Positions 44,124 through 54,900 of a DNA stretch of 64,000 bases are shown here, piece by piece. Location: NCBI GenBank assembly GCA_013407085.1, contig JACCGJ010023095.1:1-64000 (forward strand). The letters are read 5' to 3'. Both the position numbers and the translations under genes were made by a program. This DNA comes from Atriophallophorus winterbourni. Taxonomy: Eukaryota > Platyhelminthes > Trematoda > Plagiorchiida > Microphallidae. The number at the start of each line of letters is the position of its first letter. The stretch's first letter is position 1. Below the pieces are notes generated by a model. It had not been told where the DNA came from. It saw nothing but the letters and a program-made list of their open reading frames with translations, and searched no databases.

Positions 44124-45500
44124 CAAATGCGGTCCGAGGACTGATCCTTGTGGGACACCAAGGGCAACTTTAATCGACTCACCTGTACTCCATAGGTGAG
44201 TAGTTTCGACGAAAATATTTCGTGATTGACGATCGAAATGTTTGAAAAATCGATAACAATTACGCCCACGGAGTTGCCGGCTTCCAGTAACTCAGACCAA
44301 GCTTCTTTTGCTAATAGAAAGTTTGTCGGGCAAGATCGTTTTTTCCTGAATCCATGCTATGCTTCGCAGAATAAATAACTGATCTCAAAGTGATTCCGCA
44401 AGGCATCAGCTATTATGGACTCCATTACTTTCGATAACACTGTTAATAAAGCTATCGGATGATAGTTTAATGGATTTTTTCTCCCGCCACCCTATTGGAT
44501 CGGACTAATCAGGGCAGTTTTCCAAGTTTCTGACACTAAGTTCTGCTCGAACATCATCGTGAACACGTCAGACGTCGGCATTGCCAATTCGGAAGACAGA
44601 TTATACAAAATGTTTGGCTGTATATAATCTATACCGGGTGAACCTGTTTTCTTCATCGTCATTAATTTTGTTTGAACAACGTTGAGGGGAAATTCAGAGT
44701 TTAAAGACTGTCCATGGGTCGACCGGCACGGATGTGCAATTGTGCAGCATTTCTGTGCTGTGCGGCTAACATCGTGCTAAATTGATTGGCCAACGGTAGT
44801 GAGCTGCATGCTGAAACACGCGGGAGTCTCACTACCATTTCTATTCTATTTCCTCCCTCATATCTGTCTAGGCATGGGCAACCTGACAGTAATATCGCCC
44901 ACGTGCAGTCTCTGACTGTACGGCACTTTGCCTGGATCAGGCTTGTGCTTTCATACCATACCATACCATGGGTCGACACTTGTGAGATTACTGAAGCAAA
45001 TTGTTGTCGGAAAACGTTTGCACAATCTTTGAATGATGTCACTAAAGCAGTAGCAGAGGCCAGTGGGGTATTCCCATTTTAACATTCCGGAGGTCGTTGA
45101 CGTGTTTGTACAATGCTTTGGCATTCATAATGAATTTTTTCGACTAGACTGATTTGCTAATCTTTTCTGTCTTGTCGAATGAGGCAGACACACTTATTTC
45201 GCAATAACGTGTAGTTGCATCAAGTTAGCCCAGACGGATCGTCCAAGTATTTGTATCAGGCATTGTCACGCTTACACATCTATTTCCGAGTACTGCTTCT
45301 GAGAGGCTTTTTCGGACGCTGTTTGCTGGATATTATTTTCACGTTCGATGATAAACAATGATAATAAGAAGTTGGCTGTAAAATGTTTCCCAGATTCCCT
45401 TAGCTGATATGAGTTCAAGGAAATCCCATCGATTTTCAGTAGTAAGAGCTCGAAGCAAGTCATAGTTCACAGTTGTATACGTTCGTTGAGTATTTCCTAC
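44121..45500 (-). mobile_element. CR1-like fragment, duplicate of 40141-41521
   Basis: Near-identical to copy 1, including the repeat R insertion. It ends at 'gagtatttcctac', where the two copies diverge into different sequence. Confidence 0.9.
44714..44971 (+). repeat. SINE-like repeat R (duplicate of 40735 copy)
   Basis: Same insertion as at 40735, inherited through the duplication. Confidence 0.8.
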
Positions 45501-45935
45501 TTATTATTTTATTATTATATTTGCACAATCTGATACAGATATAGTGCCGTTCAACATAAACAATGAGATGTACAAAGCGAGAAGGGGGGTACAAAGCGTT
45601 GTCATCGGCATCTTTGAACGTAGGCATGATACTAGCCGGTTGCCTACACCGAAGTAAGGGAGATTTCGTTTAGGGGGTCCCACCCCGAGCCTTTACCCAC
45701 AAGGCAGTGGAGCGAGAGGTTCGCACCTATCGGTGGCCGGTGACCGACGAAGCGGTTCATACGCCCTTTTTTGGGAATTTCCAGTTCGGAGACCGATAAC
45801 ACCGTTGATAGGTTGGTGACTTCAGTTTTTGCCTGTGCACCATACAATGTCCTTGGATAGGACAAGGGGCAGTGACTTTTGGAGCGGCGAGTCACATCCG
45901 CCGTTAAGATAGACAGGTGCGATTAATATCATATA
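45501..45935 (-). mobile_element. RTE-like 5' leader fragment
   Basis: On the minus strand a short frame (45895-45644) includes LHCLVGKGSGWDPLNEIS. The layout, with a 'cacaaggcagtgg' motif, resembles the leaders at 6180 and 10130. It marks where the second duplicate copy was cut off. Confidence 0.45.
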
Positions 45936-46199
45936 TATATATATATAAGAGAGAGAGATCGCTAGACCTCTATAGGGCGCCATCGGCGATACAATTTAAT
46001 GTTCACCTGTCGCCAATTTTGGTTGCTAGCGTAATTCCGTCGTGGTTATATGGCAGTCAAGTATTGTGTCAACTATATATGAGAGGATATTGGGGAGGGG
46101 GTGATGGAAATGAACGTGAACGATATTTGAAAGTGGTCGTTTGTGATGAATCGGTTAAATCATTTTCACGACAAATGATTCAAGAATTTATGGTATAAA
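45931..46199 (+). mobile_element. TA/GA run and small RTE-like remnant
   Basis: A short TA run and gagagaga at 45931-45958 are followed by coding-like VASVIPSWLYGSQV, reminiscent of the RTE thumb motif LYGCETW. Weak. Confidence 0.35.
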
Positions 46200-46259
46200 A
46201 AGCTTTCAGCTTTTCAACACCATAGGATATTCGTATAAGACCAAACTATAAACATTGAT

Positions 46260-46760
46260 GCATTGAAGGTAAGGTCTGACGGAAAAGGGCAGCTAGTGTG
46301 TTTCATAGTATATCACAACCCTATTAAACATAATCGGGGCCAGCCCATAAGGGCCAACTGCCTTGAATCTTTTCATGGACTCAATGTCGAGCTTGATTTC
46401 TGTTTAGCTCGGGGCAAACATTTAACTGACCAGAGTTCACAATACGGAATAAAGGGCACTGTGATAACTGCTGCTGGCCAGCTGAATTGCTCATGAAAAT
46501 GCTCCGCCCAACGAGACAAGTGGCGCTTTTTGTTAGTGATTAAGGCACCATCGTTCTCTGTGATTGCCTCGATTTAAAACCTTTAGACTGAATTAACTGG
46601 AACCGTCATTGGACGCCACCTGAAACGCGGACTACGTCTGCGTTTCTTGTAGAATACTCAGTGGTTTCTGGCTTCTAGCGCTTCATATTTTTGAAGCTTT
46701 CTGTATTTTTGGACACCAAGTAAAGCTCACTAGGTATTGTGAGCAGGTGTGGCAGTTTGT
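46260..46760 (-). mobile_element. RTE-like RT fingers remnant
   Basis: The minus strand yields RWAEHFHEQFSWPAA (about 46515-46470) and then AVGPYGLAPIMFNRVV (about 46362-46315), matching the linker and first RT block of RTE proteins. It is disrupted. Confidence 0.5.
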
Positions 46761-47225
46761 TGGTGATTGCAGAGGGGTGTTGGGTAAAATATTGACGAAA
46801 TTATCCTATTTATCTTTCTAAACGATTGTGAGGGTTCGTTATATGCGAACAATTGATTTCGCAGATGGTTTCACTCAGACATCGAGGCCTAGATTGGTAA
46901 GGCCTTTGTGTGTTACGTATAGCCAATGCGCGTTCTATCCACCTATATTTCTGACCACGTTCCACGACATTTAATTAAACCGTATGATGAATGACTACAT
47001 GCCGAGGTGCACGTTTGCGGTAATAAAATAAATAGAACGTGATCTCTGCATTCTGGGTGTCAGCTCAGGCGCAAACGTGAATTCAATTAAACTCATCTTA
47101 AGTCAAAACGTATGCCAGGTCGCGTGTATCGAATCGAAATTGCGTTTTTGCTCCTAACGTCTATTCGGTTGTTGACGCTTAGCGGACGCAAACAAACGTT
47201 AACCCTAGTAATGTATTGCTCACAT
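46761..47225. other. no gene recognised
   Basis: No coding or repeat signal that I can name. Confidence 0.35.
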
Positions 47226-47480
47226 CCACCGAAATTACACTCCACTACCGGTTTCTGGCTGTTTGTCGTCATCAGGTGGAGACAGTAAGATTAGGTTCAG
47301 TGAGCCTTGAAACAGTGGATAAATGGTAAACAAGATTATATTTGAATGCCACCGTTGCATAGGGTTCGTACAGCGAACCACGATGTTCAAACACACTTTG
47401 TGATTGTGTTTGAACATCGTGGTTCGTTTATCTCGTTCGACCCACCTGACGAATCGGGTGTCATTCGAAACGTATCGATG
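47226..47480 (-). repeat. hammerhead-bearing repeat with long palindrome
   Basis: A hammerhead-like motif at 47240-47281 is followed by a perfect inverted pair around 47376-47425 ('gaaccacgatgttcaaacac' and its complement). A worn counterpart lacking the ribozyme is at 57118-57240. Confidence 0.55.
47240..47281 (-). ncRNA. hammerhead-like motif with GUA cleavage triplet
   Basis: Minus strand: stem I CTCCAC/GTGGAG is fully paired, with CTGATGA, GAAAC and CCGGTA. Stem II (CGAC...GCCA) pairs poorly, so activity is uncertain. Confidence 0.5.
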
Positions 47481-48299
47481 CAAATATTCCGAATTCCGAA
47501 TTCGTGATTACTAACGTCGGTCTTTTCCGCGCTCTATGCCATTGAGTTACCTCAGTTCTTAAATTCACTCTTCGCTAGTGTGCACTTCACAGCTTTTACA
47601 TATGCTTTATATTTTAATTACTATAAAATAATATTCAACTCAACCACGTTAGTAACGCTGTCGTATGTAACAGACCCACATGACTTGACACCCTCTTCAC
47701 TCAGTGGTGATAAATCGATTAGGACAATCATTACATTCTTTCTTTTCGGTCTCAAATATAATCTAATACTTTGCAGATTACAATACATACATAGTTGTGT
47801 TCCTAGATCGAGCGAAGCTTTTTCGGAGAATCGAAACGTTACCTAGAAACAATAAAGCTCATTCGCATGCCAGTGAAGAATACCCTCAGATAACATCGGA
47901 GTGACTGGCAGTGATGGGATATTTCCACTGATCCGCTCCTAAACTCTGGATGGCGAGTTTGCCGGTCGTGCTTAGAACGGGTGCTATCTGTTATTGGGGC
48001 CTGAATCGCCTTTTTTTAAATCCCGAAGAACGGCACAGTGTTCTCAGCACTGGTAGCGGGTCTGTGTAGCAGACCGGTGTCTCTACAAATTTATTATTGT
48101 ACACTTCTATTTGCTCTATCTTTCGCTAACATGTGATTCAAAAGTCTGTCTGCATCACGTTTATATTGATTGACCTTCGTCGCCCGGCCTGTGACATCGC
48201 CCAGTTCAAAAACATAATATGGCGCGACATATGTAAAGAAGTGGATACTAAGAGCAACGTATAGGATATTGGAGACAAAAACATCAACAGGATGGTGAA
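47481..48299. other. no gene recognised
   Basis: A short open frame at 47580-47846 has no recognisable family. A hairpin with GAATCGAAACGTTACC at about 47795-47845 resembles a decayed Penelope-type terminus. Confidence 0.3.
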
Positions 48300-48382
48300 T
48301 GAATGAATGAAAGCACAAGCCTGATCCAGGCAAAGTGCCACACAGTCATAGGCTGCAGGCAGGTAAAATTACTGTCCTTTTC
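48300..48382 (-). repeat. SINE-like repeat R, 3' end
   Basis: Three GAAT units, then 'gaaagcacaagcctgatcca' and 'ggcaaagtgcc'. Confidence 0.65.
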
Positions 48383-48742
48383 TCCATCCCATTTCTCCTT
48401 TTTCTTCAAACTTGATTGTGCTGCATAACGCCGTCACTCCAGAAGAGATAAGATTCGGAATACTAGCGTTGTTCTGTGATCCGAAACGGAGGCGTTCAAA
48501 AGAAAAAGCCGTCGCTAGAACGCAGTCGCCAAAAAACACCACTAGGGCCAACCATAATAAGAAAAAGCAACTGGTTCATCATCATTGTGCACAGGTTTTA
48601 ATGTTGCCAAACCATTCTTCATAATAACGTTTTTAGCCACGTTGATGGCAAACCAAACAACACTAATTTAAGTAAAAATATCCAATTTGCTATAAAAGTT
48701 ATAACTTTGCTGACTTTACTGATAAATTTACAGGAATATCTA
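48383..48742. other. 3' flank of the helicase gene
   Basis: Probable 3' UTR and flank of the minus-strand helicase. No other feature is recognised. Confidence 0.35.
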
Positions 48743-48958
48743 CTAAGCAAATTGATCATCATTCTCGTATCCAGAACCTTCCGCGAAATTGGTGCGAGAC
48801 TTTGTCGACTCTATTCCAGCAAGGGGAATAGATTCACACGTTAACAGGTCGACGATAGTTTGTAGCAACAGACCTTCCGACTTCGAACAATCCCACGTAG
48901 TCGAGGAGGGATTACGAAATTTTGAATCCAACAGACTATCCAAAGATTCGCGGAGACT
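48743..48958 (-). CDS. helicase last exon
   Basis: The acceptor TGCGTTTTAG precedes SLRESLDSLLDSKFRNPSS, which aligns with the C-terminal helix of DHX30/36 proteins (L-R-x-x-L-D-x-L-L). TWDCSKSEGLLLQTIVDLL follows, then a tail to the stop at 48743-48745. It is about 5 kb from the previous exon because of a CR1 insertion. Confidence 0.72.
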   Translation of the reverse strand, partial: SLRESLDSLLDSKFRNPSSTTWDCSKSEGLLLQTIVDLLTCESIPLAGIESTKSRTNFAEGSGYENDDQFA

Positions 48959-51900
48959 CTAAAACGCAACGACATAATCGTCACAAATAGAACCTACATT
49001 CCATTCATGATTATCGTAAAAGAGCATTATGGCGGGGTTTTATATTAGCAAGATTCAAGATTTATGGTTAAAAAAAGCAAATTGCTGTACAATATCATAG
49101 GATATACGTATAAAAAATTATATAAAAAAATCGTTACTTGTATGATCATGTCCATGTTCTTCATAGGTGGAGCAAAAATAATCCTCAATGGCAACACAGA
49201 CTGAGGGAAAAGAATCTTTGGATGGACTGTAGTTCCGTGCGCTAAACTTTTATAGACATCAATAGGTAGGGGCCAACGCAGTAGTTCTCAACATAAGGTT
49301 TCGTAACCTTTGTTTAAAGATGTGCTCGTTCGATGAGTTAACAATATCTATCGGCAAGCTATTCCACAAGAAGCATACACGAACAGCGAAGAAGTGACGA
49401 CGACAATTCAATCGTGAGTGTGGGATTTGAAGGGTCAAAGGGTGGCTGCGTGTGGGGACAACGGAACGAAACTTGAAGAAGTGTTTGAGAGGGTGGGATT
49501 TCGCGTAGATGATTCGATATGTCAGAGTGAGGTCGTGTAGGATACGTCTGCGCTCGAGGGTGCACAGTCTAAGTCTGGTCAGTCGCTGCTCAAAGGGTAA
49601 ATTATTCAATCCGGTAACCGTTTTGGTTGCCTTGTGATAAATTCGTTCGAGGAGCGAGATGTTTTTTTCCAGCCATGGCGTCCAAGCTTGTACAGCGTAG
49701 TCAACGACAGGATGTATGCAAGTGTTTAGTAATTTCACGAGTGAGTGTGGTGGGAAACGTCCGAAAATGCGTTTCAGTAAGCCTAGCAAGCTGCACGCAC
49801 GCTTGTAGACGGCTTCGCACTGTAGGCTGTTCTTCAAAGTGCCAGACACCAAGGTTCCGAGATCTTTTTGTGATGTACTCCATTCAAGCGGGTGGCTGCC
49901 AAGTGTATAGGGAAAGGGAAAGGGTTTTCCGACTTGCAACATTTTGCACTTGCGGAAATTAAATGGCAGTTTGTTTTGCATTGACCACTGGTGCAGTTTA
50001 TTCAAATCTCCTTGCAGAACTTGACAGTCCTCGATAGAGTTGACCTTCGTCCAGATTTTTACGTCGTCTGCGAATAAAACAAGCTTACATGCTTGTAAGT
50101 TCGGTAGATCATTTATAAATAAGAGAAACAGTATCGGACCGAGAACCGAACCCTGAGGGACTCCGCTCGTGGCTTCAATTGTTCGAGAAGTTTCACCATC
50201 TATTCTGACTTTTAATTTGCGTCCAGACAGGTAACTTGTGAACCATGTTAGTAGGTTTCCGATGACGCCAACATTCTGCAGCTTCTGAAGCAGTAAGGAG
50301 TGATTCACTCTGTCGAATGCTATAGATATATCTAAGTAACCGGCACGGACGGAACCCCCTTGGTCTAGTGCTTGCGTCCAGTTATTTAGAGTCGTGAGCA
50401 AGTTAGAAAGGCAAGAATATGTTTTCCTAAATCCGTGTTGTGTGAAAGTTATTAGCTGATGGTTCTCGAGATGTTCAACAAGTCGTTCACACACCAGGCG
50501 TTCCAAAATTTTAGAAACCGCCGAAAGAAGCGTCACAGGGCGATAATTTGCCGGATCAGAACGACTGCCCCCTTTGTAGATTGGTGTGATAACACCGGTT
50601 TTCCATTGAGTTGGTACGGTTCCCGTATTCAATGAGTGCCTGAATAGACCACTTAGTGGGCCACAAAGCTCCAGCTCGCAGAACAGCGGGTGTTATTCCA
50701 TCCTCTCCTGGTGATTTGCGAACGTTCAGCCGGCGTAGATGCTTTCGCACAACCGTAGGATTTACCTCGATGTTGCTAAGGCATTCGACTTGTAGTGGGT
50801 GCGGCAAAGACGTCAGCGTTAACACGTTCTTTGGACAAAATACTTGCGCATAAAATGATATTAGGGCATCAGCTGTATCCTTGACATTATCAGTCAGTCC
50901 GTTCTCTGTCTGGATAGGAAATACACCTGGTTTAACCTTGGTCGCGGTGTTTACGATGGTGTACAGCAACTTAGGATGTCGTTCCATCTGGTCGATCAGC
51001 TTAAAATGGTGATATTGCTTGTCTTCTCGAAATAAGGACGTCACCTTGTTACGAAAACTACGAAAGTGTTCCCAAGATGCGTCTGTTCGTGTTATTTTAT
51101 GTGCAGCCCATGCGGAGTTTCGCATGGATATCCACTTCCGAGTGCGGCTTCGGAGTTTGAAGCAAAATGTTCTTGATTTCCTTTTGGGAACACAGGTAGA
51201 ATTTTCGTCTAGTTTTGTACCGATATAACTTAACAGACTAGAACAATGAGTATCTGCATTCGTGAGATCGAGACGTTTTTCCTCCATAATCGTAATGGCA
51301 CCGCGAAGGCCGAAGTAATCGACTCTACTGATGAACTTAACGTCGCCCGACGCTCTTCGGGCGTTGCACACGAATTCGAAGGACAACACAAGATGGTCAC
51401 TTAGCCCCAAATGACTATGATACTGCACTGACTCCACTGCTGTTGCTTCGGAGGTTAAAACCAGATCTAGAATTGATGGTTCATTGAGTCCCCTTTGTCG
51501 AGTGAATGAACGGACATGGTTGTATACGGGAGTGAAAGTGATAATCTCACGGAATTTGTACTCAAGGGATTGCTGAGTATGCACACTTTTGGTGTAGAGA
51601 TGTGGGAGGTTAAAATCACCCATTATTAACAATTGGCATCCTCTAAGGTTTCCAGCGTTGCGCATCATTTGTAACAACGTTTCATTGTGGGCATCGGAAG
51701 AGTTGGGCGAGCGGTAGATCACACCAAGTATACAGTTCTCTCCAGTTTCCAAGCGAAGGCTACACCACATGGGGTCCTCTAGCTCAAACGTTGTGTCAGG
51801 TACAGCTGTGCATTGAAGACGCTCGTTATAATACAAAGCAACTCCACCACCTGATCTTGAACGGTCTCGTCGAAGTAGGATCATGTTGGGAAGTGCCAGC

Positions 51901-54900
51901 TCGCAATCATTCACCTGATCGTAGAACCATGTTTCGGTAATAGCAATGATGTCAGCAGAAAACTGAGCGTTAAAATGGGATAATTCGGCGATTTTGTTCC
52001 GCAAACACTGTGCATTTGTGTATAGGCATTTAACAGTGGTTTTCGTGTGTAGCGAGCCTACGCGGATGATGTTTGTACTGAGCTGAGCGCGGGCAATGTG
52101 AAGCATACAGTCTCGGATGCCGTAGAGTTGACTCCAAACGGTTCGTGACCAAAGTAGATAACATCACTAGCGCAATCAATTCATCAATGGTATTCACACA
52201 GCTATATATGGAATCGCGGAACTGGTTGCAATTCCGACTGGTCGCAAATGCCGAATCATTAAATATATTCATTAATCTATAAAACGACCAACAGCTCACC
52301 TTAGAGAACTGACGAGTGTCTTTGGCGACGATTTAGGTTACATCTTAATCGAAGCGGTGTATTATGGGCCAACGATTTCGGATCGCGCCATTAGAGAGCC
52401 ACATTTTTCGGGCTCACGTCCAGTCTGATATAATACTTATCACAATCGGAAGAGAAAATTTTGGACAGGACGTGGCTTCTTACATTGTCAAGCCATTGTG
52501 AGTCATATTAATCTCAAAGGAACGTAAGATTCCGAGATGTCGTTGACGTTCGTTTTGTCCCAATGTGATCGAATTTGCTGGGCACGTATTGTGAATAGTA
52601 AACTGAGTAATCACGTTATTTAGGAACAACTTCAAAAACGATTACTTTTTTTTGAAATTATCCCGACAACAATGATTCGTCGCACAAATGAAGAGTTTTT
52701 CAATACAACTTTGTTTGTGGGTTCTTGCTTTCGAAATTCACTCCGCGTGTACTTTTGCAATCTCAATACTTGCATCCAGATTTTTTGTTTCTGTTAATCG
52801 CACATTCATTTCACGTAAAAAAGCGAAGACAGTGCATATTTGGGTCAGCTGTAATAACGCCATGGTTCTTTGCACATGGCATTGTTGCAGCTTTCCTTTG
52901 AATTAAAATGAAAAATTTTCAGGTGAAAAACGGAAAAAGTAATTTAAAATAATGTTGCGCACTGAATTAGCGATGCAACGGTTTAACAAACCTTGATTAT
53001 ATCAAACAATGATTGATCAGAGCGAACATTGATCCAGCTATCGACGGTAAATATGCACGGATCATGCTAAAAGAGGGAAATTAGATTACAGCTAAAGTCC
53101 AATTGGTAAAACAAAAATTACGCGAACCGTTTAAAGTTCACGTCAGCATCAATTGATATGAAATTCGCATTTTTATTATTAAAAACATCTAATTGAATCT
53201 AATGATCACGGGAGCCAAATTAGTTTTAACCTCTCAAATGAGATCCCGGCTTCGAACACGGTGTTAGTTGCAAAATTTGGAAAATGTACTTAACCATAAT
53301 TGTAAACAAATTGTAAAAAGCAATCGACAATAGTTCACAAGGTAACACGTTGGCAGTTGAGTGAATCGAGATAAACGACATAGCTTCGTTATGATTCAAT
53401 CGCAGATAAGCGACGGTGTTTTAAGCTTCTGCAAGCTGGCAATACAAATACAAACGAATGGGAAGATAGTAAACTAGAGCTTGATAAAACTGATCATAAT
53501 TTTGGCTTTCACGAGACAAGTGAAAGTAAAACAAGAGACAAGTAAACGTAAACTGAAATAACTGCCTTCGTGTGTCGCGTGGAATCTGGGATTTTTCAAC
53601 CCCACTAAGGGGAATAATTACGTTGAAAGACTGGTTAATACTGCAGAATACCCATGGCCAAAAGATGGAGCGCTTGAATAAAATGTAAAGTTGTCAAAAT
53701 CATACGAAAAACTATATATAAGCCATCCAGGATTGCGTAAATGTAATTCTGACTTTTATCTAACTTGATATCCAAACATTCTAGGATAGAAATGACAGCA
53801 TACTATCAACTTGTTCCATCGATCCAAAAATCAGATAACACATTGAGGGGTACAAGAAAATAGAATCTGAAGATATGGTCGTTAGCTCAATCGGTTTTTT
53901 TCCTGTTTAAAATGTCGACGAATTAATTCGAAAATGCGGTAAAATAAACGACAATATGTAGCTGAAGGAAAACCGGTAATAAACTATAGTTTCTTACTGA
54001 AGTTTGTTGAAGAATACCGGAAAAGAGCAATACAGGACGCAAAGGAACAATCGTTGTGTCCATGACGAACGCACTCTGGAAATGAAATGAAAAATGGCTA
54101 GCAAACCACACTGCGATCATATAATGCAGTCACCAATTATTCCACGTAAAATTGATCGAAAATTCATGTTGACTTTTTCCGGTGATATTAGACTGGGTAG
54201 CCATAGTGTTTAGGTGTGAAAGATGTTCTCATATATGTGGAAATAAAGTAACCGCTGGCGGATCCTGATCCAACTGTCCATACCTGATTAGTACAAACAC
54301 CACGAAACCGGTCGTGGTGTTTAAGTGATGGAAATGCATGCAAACGAGCTTTTAAAATTAGATAATTTTGATGAATAAGCATGAATTCAAACGCCATGTT
54401 AGAGCCACATAATACCCTATCCATTAACAACATGTTAAGTGAAGGTGGCAACAATACAGTCCTATGACGAAGGCAATGGTAAAAGTAGCGCAGCTTACCG
54501 AACCATCGGTCTTAGTTTTCTGGAAATAGACGGCCCAAACAGGGTTAATAGGCCTGACATTTTCATTCACTGACAAATTAGAAATATTCACTTTTCCTTC
54601 CAATGGTCTGGCGACTACACGAGGGCGTTGAATGAAACCGTTTCTGAAAGTAGATAAAAACATTGAAACGAATTAGAAAATGTAGATGTGTGAACAGAGA
54701 ATAAACCGAGGATGGTGTGTGATGGTATAGCGTGTAAATATATATAATATGCTCAGGCCCATTGGTTCTACTCAAACTTCGTGTTTACATGTTGGTAACA
54801 ACTTTGTACAACAATGGCTTTAAAGTCCAAGCTTTGTTGCCCATTTCTACAAGCTTTAATGCAAAAAAACGAGGCTGATGGCGCTGCGCCGTGGCATTGC

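Noticed and set aside
47790..47845. GCGAAGC...GAATCGAAACGTTACC as a hammerhead
   Set aside because: It resembles a Penelope-type terminus but lacks CUGANGA. Kept only as a note in the gap entry.
52688..52906. Plus-strand 72-residue frame and a minus-strand 42-residue frame across the same bases
   Set aside because: No homology, no splice context that fits the helicase, and typical chance length.
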